From: JAICTV01 sp035634055
GTDB lineage: Bacteria; Planctomycetota; Phycisphaerae; Tepidisphaerales; Tepidisphaeraceae
NCBI GenBank assembly: GCA_035634055.1
Contig: DASQDR010000147.1
Span: forward strand, 14,231 to 78,230
Direction of reading: 5' to 3'
Length of the DNA: 64,000 nt
This document shows positions 9,501 through 17,263 of the stretch, one piece after another. Made by a program: the position numbers and the translations under genes. Under the pieces are notes generated by a model, which searched no databases, had not been told where the DNA came from, and saw only the letters and a program-made list of their open reading frames with translations. Numbering within the stretch: the first letter of the stretch is position 1; every line of letters starts with the position of its first letter.

Positions 9501-10100
9501 GCCGACCGCCTTGATCCGCCGGGGCACCTCGGCGTCGTAGCGGTAGACCAGCGGTCCATCGGGGTAGCCGGTAACGTTCAGCGGCGCGATGACCGCGCGC
9601 TGGTTCGATCGCTCGATCACGTTGATCGTCCCGTCGATCAGGCGCAGGCGAGGAAGCTTTGGCGGCTTCTTCTTGGTGCCCGGCTCGGGCGTGCCGGCGG
9701 TCGCGCGCTGGACCAGCTCGGCCACCTCCTGGAGGTTCCACTTACCGCCGGCGTCACGGCGCAAGACCACGTTCGGCCGCGTCAGCTCGATGCCATTGAC
9801 GGCGAACGATTGCGTCAGCACCAGGCGCAGGACCGACGAGTGGTTCACCTCCAGCCGCGGCACGTCGAAGAACGATTCGTCCGCCAGCGGCAGCGACAGC
9901 TTCACGTCGCGCAGCACCGTACGCCCGGTCCACCCGGTGGATAGCCCGCTCGCCTGCACGCGCAGCCCGAGGTTCTGCTGAACCAGCGACAGCACGATCC
10001 GCCGCGGGTAGTCCGTCCAGAACACCACCTGCACCGCGATCAAGACGACCACGAGGAGGACGGCGAGGGAGAGGAGGATACGTTTGAGCCAGCGACGCAT
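6549..10100 (-). CDS. AsmA/TamB-like giant envelope protein
   Basis: 1183 residues. The ATG at 10100 (MRRWLKRILLS...) is preferred over a TTG 13 codons upstream. One N-terminal transmembrane anchor (LKRILLSLAVLLVVVLIAVQVVFW) is followed by a very long beta-rich region without catalytic motifs: DYPRRIVLSLVQQNLGLRV near the anchor, repeated 'L.L....A..NG' strands, and a C-terminal segment with DGRVEISESDLVNIRALRL. This matches the AsmA-like / DUF748-type architecture of inner-membrane-anchored, periplasm-spanning lipid-transport bridge proteins. The role in envelope lipid traffic is inferred from that family. It is transcribed convergently with the hybrid kinase. Confidence 0.75.
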   Translation of the reverse strand: MRRWLKRILLSLAVLLVVVLIAVQVVFWTDYPRRIVLSLVQQNLGLRVQASGLSTGWTGRTVLRDVKLSLPLADESFFDVPRLEVNHSSVLRLVLTQSFAVNGIELTRPNVVLRRDAGGKWNLQEVAELVQRATAGTPEPGTKKKPPKLPRLRLIDGTINVIERSNQRAVIAPLNVTGYPDGPLVYRYDAEVPRRIKAVGEVAPGEQFKHELRFFAEPPREWLTPWVLDPPFPIRANGRWTGIVNDGSVGGRLIIEEAQVANFGATGRVAAQVGGPRSVFSPQAVVVTTGIKALPKVEIASGTVSVDGSVISAQQLRVGAFGGLAQVDGTGDLDAKTAEIHGVWQDLALGSQVAHGGNLRLNIRSPFPGRPHVEGTIVTRGRAPQGNWDGHLTINGGGRNWNDMDWTVGVPRLAWIAKLPLTIENLTARIATREDVITLTELRWPAAEVLAANGRYNVADKTWLLRARGRGTFPVNVEPTADRPAAVEPRPFDFNLDTYGNTERVHLNELFVHVRELDVRATGDLVFGVPEPVSLSLYATHLPPDASADAQSPVRGRFRSEGHVRGTLDPLRLAFTGTVRGTDLVVLDRPFGDIRGVMDGIVNESSGAFVMRDVALLGGKWSVGGVWPYNEPDKMSDHDSLRVSVDVEQLSLKEIGELLRTPGVGGTVNGGWKIDITKPRRDLIAARGSFTATDLVAKDFQARQVTGEMNLRNGLLRIDPVQFRHGESGQATATVEARMANLQQPTVALNVQAWPVALSKISSAAVWAEANLVVDARAQSATGPVKARALFATTQQAIGEATLAGAMQGRTLALDNIASSAAGGAANGRATINLDDPNASSAILSWSGIDGQRLSALLPSLEGLSGTFNGALTVDPASDPRALEPLRLRVQLNPENGRLRTASIGRAKLSAFMNLAPNFQPQRVVLDELPSENREAAAREAEMEQNKVPPGERPLGWNDLRIADGRVRIWARRGRHAGGDEQTHLIVNFARLDLDQLVHAVKPDEEPMPARLSGRLVVHGNPGNLNELLGDGRVEISESDLVNIRALRLIYDAASLGTSPKSPNGHGSLDFSLQRSALSLDRVYYFNRGVEAWSSNLTIRDIWDAPDSPIDGYVVGSARPLSALKLPLLADADQILSVLQSGLTTVKVSGMLGDTEVTLGTFADVGGGLKQFLTGQVQETRGR

Positions 10101-10291
10101 TGGGGGGGGAAATCCGGAATATGGAAGCACAAAGCACAAAACAAATTCAACATCGACAACGCGGCAAACGCGCGTGCTGCGCAGCCGTGCCGGTTTATCC
10201 CATTTCCGCCTTTGCTCCGATCCTGAATTGTTTCGTCATGCGTGGTTTCGTCATTCGACATTTTTGCGGCGCGGCCGCCACCATCGTCAGA
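10101..10291. other. Intergenic region with short direct repeats
   Basis: A 191-bp gap, lower in GC than the surroundings. It contains two tandem GCACAAA heptamers (about 10126-10139) and a 15-base-period repeat of TTTCGTCAT (10231-10239 and 10246-10254). It must also hold the promoter of the AsmA-like gene, which I cannot place confidently. Confidence 0.45.
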
Positions 10292-10960
10292 TCACTTTTC
10301 CGCGGGTGGAATGTCTCCGATCGTTCTCGGGCCGAAGCCGAAGATCCACCAGTCTTCCCGCAGCGTCCGCCCGACGAACGGACCGGAGCCGGCGACCAGC
10401 TCGCCGGTGTCGGCCCAGTAGGCGACGAACGCCGCGCTGGCGAAACCGCGTTGCTTGGTGTTCTTGATGATGGCCAGTTCCGGCGTGCCGCGGCCGGACG
10501 TGGCGTCGGTGCCGGTGGCGTCATTGGCGGCATTGCTCAGGTAGATCCCGGGGATGCCAAGCAGGTACTCGAGGCGGTCGATGCCGATCCCGCCGCTGCG
10601 CACCTCCAGCACCACCCGCGCGCGCTCGCGCTTCTCCACCAGCCGCACGCCGCCCAGCAGCAGCTTGTTCCGCAGTTCACCGATGAGGAACAGATTCTCG
10701 GGCGTCGGGTAGGCGCTGGAGACCAGGTAGGAGGCGTCGACGTACACCTCACGGTCGCGCAGCGCCTCGGCCGACAGCTGGTCGACCGCCCGGCGCGTCG
10801 CCTCGGAGAGCAGGAACTGCTCGGTCGCGGTGCGCGTCGGGTCGGTGACGCGAATGGTGGCGCAGCCGCGACAGGCGCTGAGGAGCAGGGCGAGGAATAC
10901 GAACTGGGCTACCCCGCGTTGTCGTCTCGACACTCCGTCGCCTCCGCGCCGCGCGCGCAT
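10292..10960 (-). CDS. Putative lipoprotein of unknown function
   Basis: 222 residues from the ATG at 10960 (a GTG at 10933 is an equally possible start). An Arg-rich n-region and hydrophobic core FVFLALLLSAC end in a lipobox (LLSAC), so export and lipidation are predicted. The mature part (TIRVTDPTRTATEQFLLSEATRRAVDQLS...) contains a well-ordered alpha/beta domain with DREVYVDASYLV, FLIGELRNKLLLGGVRLVE and RARVVLEVRSGGIGIDR. The C-terminal IIKNTKQRGFASAAFVAYWADTG is followed by DWWIFGFGPRTIGDIPP. This pattern recalls DUF6655-like planctomycete lipoproteins, but I do not recognise the family with certainty. Confidence 0.65.
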   Translation of the reverse strand: MRARRGGDGVSRRQRGVAQFVFLALLLSACRGCATIRVTDPTRTATEQFLLSEATRRAVDQLSAEALRDREVYVDASYLVSSAYPTPENLFLIGELRNKLLLGGVRLVEKRERARVVLEVRSGGIGIDRLEYLLGIPGIYLSNAANDATGTDATSGRGTPELAIIKNTKQRGFASAAFVAYWADTGELVAGSGPFVGRTLREDWWIFGFGPRTIGDIPPAEK

Positions 10961-11238
10961 GCCGCGGCCGCAACAACCCGCTTCCGCGAGATCCCGTGAA
11001 CCCGCCGGCACTTCCACCCCTCCCGGGTGCCGCCCGTGCCGCCGCGGCGGCGCGGAGTGTATCCGACCGCCGCGCCAGCGGCTAGAGACGGATCGGCGCG
11101 GAAGGGACTTAGCCGCTGTCGGAAGCAGATACCCACCGGCGATCCGCTCGCCGTCAGGTCCTTCTTCCTCCGCCACCTCCCGAGCGTGTGTCGTCGGGCG
11201 GTGGCGGCGGCGGGCCAACCCGCCGATGATGGACGGGC

Positions 11239-12114
11239 ATGAGCGACGCGCCGAACACGAAGTCAACAGCTGCGACCACCGCCGCCGCCACGACCCAGGC
11301 GGCCGTCGAAACCTTCCGCCTGTGGGAGGGTCGCGCCCCGCTGGCGGCGGGGGGCGAGCCGCGCGATGTGCCGGAGATCCGCATCTTCCGCCCGGAGCGC
11401 GCCGACGGCTCCAGCATCGTCGTCTGCCCCGGCGGCGCGTACCAGAACCTCGCGGCCCACGAGGCCGATCCGGTGGCGCGGATGCTGAACGGGACCGGCA
11501 TAACCGGCATCGTGCTGAAGTACCGCCTGGCGCCGCGCTACCGCCACCCGGCGCCGCTGCTGGACGCGTCGCGCGCGATCCGCACGGTACGGGCGCGGGC
11601 GAAGCAGTGGGAGCTGGATCCCAAGCGCGTCGGCGTGCTCGGCTTCTCCGCCGGCGGGCACCTGGCGGCTACCCTCTCGACGCAGTACGACCAGGACGAG
11701 CGCGACGCGCGCGATCCGGTCGATCGCGAGTCGGCGAGGCCCGACGTGTCGGTGCTGTGCTATGCCGTCCTCACCCTCAGCGGCATCTCGGCGCACACCG
11801 GCTCGCGTAAGAACCTGATCGGCGCCGACGCCTCGCCGGAGCTGATCGACGCGCTGTCGGCCGAGAAGCAGGTGACGCCCCACACGCCGCCGGCGTTCTT
11901 GTTTCACACCGCCGCCGATGCCGGCGTGCCGTTTGAGAACTCGGTGATGTACGCAACGGCCCTGCGCAAGGCGGGCGTGCCGTTCGAACTGCATGTCTAC
12001 GAGCCCGGCCGGCACGGCGTTGGGCTGGCGGAGAACGACCCGGCCCTTAAAACGTGGCCCGCGCTCTGCCAGCGCTGGCTGGCGCTGAGAAAGTTCGGCC
12101 GCATGCCGGAATAA
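11239..12114 (+). CDS. Alpha/beta hydrolase (BD-FAE / acetylxylan-esterase-like)
   Basis: 291 residues. Alpha/beta-hydrolase features: oxyanion loop VVCPGGAYQNL (about 61-71), nucleophile elbow GFSAGGH (Ser137), the catalytic Asp probably in FHTAADAGVPFENS, and the catalytic His in PGRHGVGL near the C-terminus. The spacing and GGAY loop match the bifunctional feruloyl/acetyl-xylan esterases and BD-FAE hydrolases that often accompany polysaccharide-degrading enzymes. The N-terminus is Ala/Thr-rich with no obvious signal peptide, so the enzyme may be cytoplasmic. It converges on the GH88 gene with only 20 bp between them. Substrate not determined by sequence. Confidence 0.82.
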   Translation: MSDAPNTKSTAATTAAATTQAAVETFRLWEGRAPLAAGGEPRDVPEIRIFRPERADGSSIVVCPGGAYQNLAAHEADPVARMLNGTGITGIVLKYRLAPRYRHPAPLLDASRAIRTVRARAKQWELDPKRVGVLGFSAGGHLAATLSTQYDQDERDARDPVDRESARPDVSVLCYAVLTLSGISAHTGSRKNLIGADASPELIDALSAEKQVTPHTPPAFLFHTAADAGVPFENSVMYATALRKAGVPFELHVYEPGRHGVGLAENDPALKTWPALCQRWLALRKFGRMPE

Positions 12115-12134
12115 GCTCGCCGCTCAGCACTGCC

Positions 12135-13787
12135 CTACAACGTCCCCATGTACTTGTTCATCGCCTCGAGGAAGTAATAGTCGCCGTAGATGAGCGAGTT
12201 GTCCGGCAGCGACGCCTTGCGCGGGACGTAGGCCGCGCCGTGGAGCAGGATGCCCTGGCTGGTCGAGCCCTCGGCAAGGTAGCTGGCGGACGTGAGGGAA
12301 TTGAGGATCTTCTCCGCCGCCCCGAAGTACTTCGCCTTCAGGGGGGCGTCGGTCTCGCGGCGAGACAGCTCGATCATGCCGCTGGCGGCGATGGCGGCGG
12401 CGGAGGAGTCGCGATAGGCGGTCGCGTTGGGCGCCGTGAAGTCCCAGTACGCCACGCCGTCGGCCGGCATGTGGCTGATGTAGTAGTCCGACACCTTCCG
12501 CGCCACGCTGAGGAAGCTCGCGTTGCCGGTCATCTTGTACGCGTGCGAGTAGGCGTGGATCGCCCACCCCTGCCCGCGCGACCAGGCGCTGGTGGCGCTG
12601 TACGCCTGCTTCTTGTCGTGCCCGACGAACGCGCCGGTCGTGCTGTTGAAGTAGCCCCACTGCGCGGTGCTGCCGTCGCCGCGCACGTAGTGCTGCGCGA
12701 GCTTGGTCAGGTGGGCGGTCATGCGATCGCGGTAGAGCGTATTGCCGGTCTGCTTCCACGCCCAGTACATGAGCTGCGAGTCCATCGCGTGGTCGATCAG
12801 CACGGCGAAGTCACCGGACGGGTCGGTCGAGTGCCGCGTCCCGCCGGACGAGCGGAACATCCCAACCGTCGCGTTCCACTGCGCCATCTTCGCGTTGGCG
12901 GCGGCGAGCATCACGTCGCTGGTCTGCGGGATCGAGAGGTTCACCCAAGGGGTGTAGGTGCGGAAGCCCATGTCGTCGCCGAGGCTCGTGTCATCCGCCA
13001 ACGTTTGCGTCCAGGCGGTGGCGTTGAGGCGCATCGCCTTCTTCGGGTTGTGGTAATAGGCCTGCCACATCGTGCCGGCGAAGAAGCCGCTGGTCCATCC
13101 GGCACCGTCGGTGGTGGTCCAGCTCCCGTCGGTGCCGGCGGCGCCGCTCCCCTTGGTGTTACTGGGGTAAGTGCTGGTGTTGTTCCCCACGGCGGCGCGG
13201 GTGACGGCGAGCTGCTGCTCCGCGAAGCTGAAGGCGTGGTCGATCTTGCTCTTGAGGTTCTGCGCCTCGGGGTAGAGCCGCGCGGTCGGCACGATCTGCC
13301 GGACCTGCGACGGGCTGCTCCACCAGAGCTGCGCACCGGCCGCGCCGGTGTTGTTGAAGTACTCGACCTGGATGTCCACCTTCTGCGCCGCCTGGAGCTG
13401 CACCGTGCCGGAAACCTCGCGCCACGGGTGGCTCGTCCAGTCGTCGATTACCAGGCGGTGGTTGACCCAGACGCGGATGCCGTCGTCGCTGCCGGCATGG
13501 AAGGTGTAGGCCTCGCTGTAGCTCGGCTTGATCTTCCCGGTCCAGCGCACGCTGTAGGTGGATGGGGCGATGGCGGCGGGCGGCGGGGTCTTGGTGAAGT
13601 CGAAGAAGACCTTGCCGTCCAGGCGAGTGACGTTGGAACCGGTGAAGTTGGCGTTGTTGAAGTACGTCGCCTGTAAACCGGTGCCGACAGCGACCGCCAT
13701 CAGGCGGCGCGACTCCAAAGGCTCGATCATTGCGGCGGGGGCAGCAGCGGCCGGGCGGCGGACGGTGGCGAACACGGAAAGCTTCAT
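12135..13787 (-). CDS. PA14-containing secreted GH88-type unsaturated glucuronyl hydrolase
   Basis: 550 residues. I chose the ATG at 13787 (GGGAGGGG about 10 bases upstream). The N-terminus MKLSVFATVRR...MIEPLESRRLM carries the planctomycete LEPRRLL-like export/sorting motif. A PA14 carbohydrate-binding domain (about 30-165: GLQATYFNNANF, YTFHAGSDDGIRVWVN, QVEYFNNTGAAGAQLWW) is followed by an (alpha/alpha)6 catalytic domain with TSGFFAGTMW, DDMGFRTYTPWV (candidate first Asp), LIDHAMDSQLMYWAW (candidate second Asp) and WSRGQGWAIHAY, which is diagnostic of GH88/GH105. The family removes 4,5-unsaturated uronic acids left by polysaccharide lyases, so it could process products of the PL11 lyase encoded in this window. 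Confidence 0.88.
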   Translation of the reverse strand: MKLSVFATVRRPAAAAPAAMIEPLESRRLMAVAVGTGLQATYFNNANFTGSNVTRLDGKVFFDFTKTPPPAAIAPSTYSVRWTGKIKPSYSEAYTFHAGSDDGIRVWVNHRLVIDDWTSHPWREVSGTVQLQAAQKVDIQVEYFNNTGAAGAQLWWSSPSQVRQIVPTARLYPEAQNLKSKIDHAFSFAEQQLAVTRAAVGNNTSTYPSNTKGSGAAGTDGSWTTTDGAGWTSGFFAGTMWQAYYHNPKKAMRLNATAWTQTLADDTSLGDDMGFRTYTPWVNLSIPQTSDVMLAAANAKMAQWNATVGMFRSSGGTRHSTDPSGDFAVLIDHAMDSQLMYWAWKQTGNTLYRDRMTAHLTKLAQHYVRGDGSTAQWGYFNSTTGAFVGHDKKQAYSATSAWSRGQGWAIHAYSHAYKMTGNASFLSVARKVSDYYISHMPADGVAYWDFTAPNATAYRDSSAAAIAASGMIELSRRETDAPLKAKYFGAAEKILNSLTSASYLAEGSTSQGILLHGAAYVPRKASLPDNSLIYGDYYFLEAMNKYMGTL

Positions 13788-13882
13788 GCGAATGCCCCTC
13801 CCGCGGGCACGAACGGATGTCCAACCCTGATCATCGGCGCTTGCCCCCGCGGGACAAGAGACGCCATGGGCATCGTGACGTT

Positions 13883-14686
13883 TCAGGGGCCGGCGCGGGG
13901 ATGCCATCGCGGGACGAGCCCGTCGGCGCGGGCTTCTACCGTTCCCTCGGCGGGGGTGAAGGTAACGGTTTCGTCATCGCCCAGCCGGGCCGCGATCTGG
14001 CTCCGCTGCCCGTTCAACAGGTACGCGATGGTGAACCGTGATGCGTCGGCCGCGTCCGGTTGTCCCGCGAAAACGGTCAGGCGATCCTCCGTCCTCAGTC
14101 CGAGCGAGAGGACCGCGTCGGCTCCGCGGACCACCGGGAACCGCAGCGGCGATCCCGGCGCGATGACCTCGTAGCGAAAGCTGAACTCGCGCGGACCGGC
14201 AGGGCCGTGCGGCGCGAACGGTAGCATCTCGACCACCACGAGACGTTCGGCGCCACCGACGGCGCGCCGGGCGCGAACGAACAGTGACGCGCTCGTGGAG
14301 GTGGTTGCAGCCGCGGTGGTCCAACGCCTCATTTCCACCACCGGCCGGACGATGTACCAGGCGGTGCCTCGGGCGGCGCCGTAGGCGGGGTCGCCGCCGG
14401 CCAATCGCCGCGCCTCGGCCGGGTCCTCCGTGTAGACCGGACGGTCGGGCGGAAGCGCGAGGCGGATGGCCTTTTGCTGCCAGACGTAAGCCTGCGTGGT
14501 GGCGTAAAGCGACCGGATCGAGCGCCACCTAACGATCGCGACCAACGCGAGCAGGGCAAGCAGGACCAGTGCCGCGTCCACTTTGTTGACCCGCCGCCAA
14601 CCGCGCAGGGGCAGCGCGGAGGCCGGTGGTGTGGTTCCGTCGTCGGTGGCCGGTGTTGTCATGGTGGCCGGCGGTCGTTCGGCCAT
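13883..14686 (-). CDS. Single-pass membrane protein of unknown function
   Basis: 267 residues from the ATG at 14686 (a second ATG lies at 14662). A polar Thr/Pro-rich N-terminus is followed by one transmembrane segment (VDAALVLLALLALVAIVRW, about 35-53) and a soluble domain of about 210 residues, presumably periplasmic. It has alternating hydrophobic strands (AWYIVRPVVEMRRW, SASLFVRARRAVG, RLVVVEMLPFAP, FSFRYEVIAPG). No catalytic motif is seen. Not recognised. It lies between the GH57 and GH88 genes on the same strand with short gaps, so it may share a transcript. Confidence 0.6.
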   Translation of the reverse strand: MAERPPATMTTPATDDGTTPPASALPLRGWRRVNKVDAALVLLALLALVAIVRWRSIRSLYATTQAYVWQQKAIRLALPPDRPVYTEDPAEARRLAGGDPAYGAARGTAWYIVRPVVEMRRWTTAAATTSTSASLFVRARRAVGGAERLVVVEMLPFAPHGPAGPREFSFRYEVIAPGSPLRFPVVRGADAVLSLGLRTEDRLTVFAGQPDAADASRFTIAYLLNGQRSQIAARLGDDETVTFTPAEGTVEARADGLVPRWHPRAGP

Positions 14687-14716
14687 GATCGACCCGCGCA
14701 GGCGGGCGGCGTTTGC

Positions 14717-16024
14717 TCAGCGCACCGAAGCCGGCGTTCCCGCGGTCGAAGCCGCGGCGGCAGCCGGGCCAGCAGCCGCAGCGGCAGCCGCAGCCGCAGC
14801 AGCCGCAGGGGGTGTCATCGATGCGGGTGCGGTCCCCGGCGCCGCTCCGGCGTCGCGCAGCCTCGCCTGGATGTTGTCCAGCACGTTCATGAAGTTGATG
14901 TAGCTGTCGTACGGGCTCTCGTACGGGCTGAAGTACTTGTGCACGTCGCCATCGGCCCAGTACTTGGTGCACATGTAGTAGAAGTGGTCGGAGCTGGTCA
15001 GCTTGCGCCAGTCGCCGAGCAACTCGCCATCGGACTTCTCCTTCAGCGGGCCCTCCAGCTTGTACAGCTCGTGCAGCGCGTTGGACTGCATCGCGTTACC
15101 GAGCCACGCCGACAAGTCGCGCTCCGTGTCGGCCCAGGAGATCATGTGCGGGACGTCGATCTCACCGACCGCCTCGTAGGTGTCGATCACCTGCGACGGG
15201 GTCATGAAGTTGTTCTCCGGGTTCTGGAGGATCTCGCCGGGGAGGTGGCGGAGGAAGTCGAAGATCCCGGTCTCGGCCCACTGGTGCTCGCCGAAGGTCT
15301 CGTAGTCGATGAAGATGTTGCACAGGTGCCCGTGCCCGTTGATCTGGTTGACCCATCGGGCGAACTTGTCAGCCGTCAGCGGCCACTGCTCCCACGCGCG
15401 ATTGCTGAAGCGGAAGGCGATGTCGTCGCTCAGCCGGTAATTCTTCAGCAGCAACTTCAGCTTCGGCGCGTGCGGCGGGCGGTAGACGTAATTCGGGCTG
15501 CGGTACCCGAGGATGTTGTCCGCCCCCTCGCTCAGGATCGCGTCGTACCCCATGTGGCTGACGAAGTGGGCCAAATCGTTGTTGTAGATCAGCTCCGTGT
15601 TGCGAAAGATCCGCGGCTCCTGCCCGAACAGCTCCTTCATCTTCCGCCGGTGCAGGTCCACCTGCTGGCGGAACTCCTCGCGCGAGTAGAGGAACGACAG
15701 CGAGTGGTTGTACGTCTCATCGAGGAACTCCACGCACCCGGTGCCGGCCAGGTCGCGGAACGAATCCAGCACCTCCGGCGCGTACTGCTGGAACTGCTCC
15801 AGCGCCGCGCCCGTGATCGAGTAGGAAATGCGGAACCGCCCCTCGTGGCGGCGGATGACCTCGAGGAACATCCGGTTGGCCGGCAGGTAGCACTTCTGCG
15901 CCACCTTCCGCATGATCTCGGCGTTCTTGATGTCGTCGAAGTAATGGCGGTCGGTGTCGAAGACGCTGTACCGCCGCAGGCGGAACGGCTGGTGGACCTG
16001 GAAGTAGAAACAGACCGAAGCCAT
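14717..16024 (-). CDS. GH57-family glycoside hydrolase (alpha-amylase-like)
   Basis: 435 residues. Conserved GH57 regions are visible: region 1 HQPFRLRRYSVF (11-22), an Asp/Glu/His-rich EFLDETYNHSLSFL (99-112), region 3 with nucleophile Glu in NTELIYNNDLAHF (Glu144), and region 4 with the acid/base Asp in FIDYETFGEHQW (Asp240). No signal peptide is present, so it is cytoplasmic and likely acts on stored alpha-glucan. The length is typical of bacterial COG1449 members up to about residue 400. The last 35 residues are an Ala-rich tail (13 Ala in one run) encoded by GCN repeats at about 14755-14816, not part of the fold. Confidence 0.88.
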   Translation of the reverse strand: MASVCFYFQVHQPFRLRRYSVFDTDRHYFDDIKNAEIMRKVAQKCYLPANRMFLEVIRRHEGRFRISYSITGAALEQFQQYAPEVLDSFRDLAGTGCVEFLDETYNHSLSFLYSREEFRQQVDLHRRKMKELFGQEPRIFRNTELIYNNDLAHFVSHMGYDAILSEGADNILGYRSPNYVYRPPHAPKLKLLLKNYRLSDDIAFRFSNRAWEQWPLTADKFARWVNQINGHGHLCNIFIDYETFGEHQWAETGIFDFLRHLPGEILQNPENNFMTPSQVIDTYEAVGEIDVPHMISWADTERDLSAWLGNAMQSNALHELYKLEGPLKEKSDGELLGDWRKLTSSDHFYYMCTKYWADGDVHKYFSPYESPYDSYINFMNVLDNIQARLRDAGAAPGTAPASMTPPAAAAAAAAAAAAGPAAAAASTAGTPASVR

Positions 16025-16188
16025 GTGGCGTCCTTGTCTTGCGCCCCCGTCATCGCCCGGAGCGGCGCGGCGGGGCGATCCGATCGCGCGCCATTCTACG
16101 CGCGACCGCGCGGGCGTCCATCACCGGACGACTTCCGCGCACCCCGCTCCGGCGAGGACCAGGCGCACCGAGGATCATCGGACCCGGC

Positions 16189-16902
16189 TCACGTCGAGCG
16201 CGGCGATGCTTGCTGGATCATTGCTTCCACCACACCCGACGCTTCCGGCAGGTTCGTCACCCGCGCGTCCGCAAAGGAAAAATCTTCCCCCGCCGTCAGT
16301 TCTGTCGGGACCGCGATCAGGCGCGCCCCCGCGCGGTGTCCCGCTTGTGCGCCGGCGAGCGAGTCCTCAAGCACCACGCACTCCGGCGGCGCCAGGCCGA
16401 GCCGCTCCATCGCCGCTAAGTAAATTTGAGGGTCCGGCTTCCCGCGCGCGACGTCGTCACCGGTCTGGACGACGTCGAAAAACCGGTCGACCTCGAGCGA
16501 CGGCAGCAGCACGTCGGTGAACTTGCGCGGGGAACTGGTGACGACGGCGAGCTTCAGCCGCCCGTGGAACCGAGCGAGCATGTCGTTCAATCCGGGCATC
16601 GGATCCACGCCCGCGGAGAAGCGCTGCACCATTAGCGCCTCGCGCTCGTCGAGCAATTGGGCGGGATCGGCGGAGGTGATGCCGCAGTCGGCGGCGAAGA
16701 TGCGCATTGACTCCAGCCGCCCGCGCCCCATCATCCGCCGGAGCGTCGCGTCCGACACCGTCTTCCCGTACCGCCGCGCCAGTTCGCGCGCCACCGCCCA
16801 GTAGAGCGGCTCGGTATCGACCATCACCCCGTCCATGTCGAAGAGGATCGCCGCGAGCCGCGCCCGCTCGCCGCCCGCGTCGCCCGTCGCGCTTTGCGTC
16901 AT
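16189..16902 (-). CDS. HAD-superfamily phosphatase / beta-phosphoglucomutase-like
   Basis: 237 residues from the ATG at 16902 (an upstream non-ATG start adds 17 residues). HAD motif I FDMDGVMVDTEPLYW is near residue 20, motif II LAVVTSSPRK, motif III Lys in KPDPQIYL, and motif IV VVLEDSLAG. The alpha-helical cap (about 30-100: RYGKTVSDATLRRMMGRGRLES) makes it subclass I, the group of beta-phosphoglucomutases and sugar-phosphate phosphatases. The VVxEDSxAG motif and KPxP loop support that assignment. The substrate cannot be read from sequence. A role in glycogen or trehalose metabolism beside the GH57 gene is conjecture. Confidence 0.85.
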   Translation of the reverse strand: MTQSATGDAGGERARLAAILFDMDGVMVDTEPLYWAVARELARRYGKTVSDATLRRMMGRGRLESMRIFAADCGITSADPAQLLDEREALMVQRFSAGVDPMPGLNDMLARFHGRLKLAVVTSSPRKFTDVLLPSLEVDRFFDVVQTGDDVARGKPDPQIYLAAMERLGLAPPECVVLEDSLAGAQAGHRAGARLIAVPTELTAGEDFSFADARVTNLPEASGVVEAMIQQASPRST

Positions 16903-17016
16903 GCCCGCTGAGGATACCGAGACGTGTTGAACTGTCAGCCCTTCCGGAAGCACCCCGCCCCTGCCGCAGCATGGCCGCCAGCGCGGGGGCTCACGGTCGC
17001 GTGCGGACGAAGCGCC

Positions 17017-17044
17017 TTGACTGTTCGCTTACGCGGCTTAAGAT
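17017..17044 (+). promoter_or_regulatory. Candidate sigma-70 promoter of tRNA-Glu
   Basis: TTGACT (17017-17022), a 16-base spacer, then TAAGAT (17039-17044). The predicted start lies about 25 bases upstream of the tRNA, a normal arrangement. Confidence 0.5.
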
Positions 17045-17076
17045 TCGTCGCTTCCTAGGAGCTGGTACACCACAGC

Positions 17077-17149
17077 GCCCCCATCGTCTAGTGGCCTAGG
17101 ATATCTGGTTCTCAGCCAGAGGACAGGGGTTCGACTCCCCTTGGGGGTA
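17077..17149 (+). tRNA. tRNA-Glu (anticodon CTC)
   Basis: 73 bases fold as a complete cloverleaf. Acceptor GCCCCCA (17077-17083) pairs with TGGGGGT (17142-17148) with one G-U. The anticodon stem TCTGG/CCAGA encloses loop TTCTCAG with anticodon CTC. The T-stem AGGGG/CCCCT (17125-17129 / 17137-17141) encloses TTCGACT. The discriminator is A at 17149, and CCA is not encoded. CTC reads GAG, the preferred Glu codon in this GC-rich genome. Confidence 0.96.
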
Positions 17150-17156
17150 CTGACGC

Positions 17157-17199
17157 AAAAGCCCCCGCGAGCGAAAGCTCCGCGGGGGCTTTTTATTTT
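17157..17199 (+). terminator. Rho-independent terminator of tRNA-Glu
   Basis: AAAGCCCCCGCG pairs with CGCGGGGGCTTT around a small AGC-GAAA-GCT inner hairpin, followed by TTTTTATTTT. It lies 7 bases after the tRNA. Confidence 0.93.
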
Positions 17200-17263
17200 C
17201 AGATTGACCGGATCAATGAGGCACACCAAGCCGCCGCGCCTCCGCCCGCTTTCGACGCGTCGC

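Noticed and set aside
5919..9944. Very long open frame on the plus strand (about 1340 codons)
   Set aside because: It lies opposite the hybrid kinase end and the AsmA-like gene. The translation is low-complexity Arg/Ala/Asp-rich with no domain, typical of antisense frames in GC-rich DNA.
14755..14816. GCN repeat array suggesting a repeat element
   Set aside because: It encodes the Ala-rich tail of the GH57 protein in frame, so it is a coding low-complexity tract.
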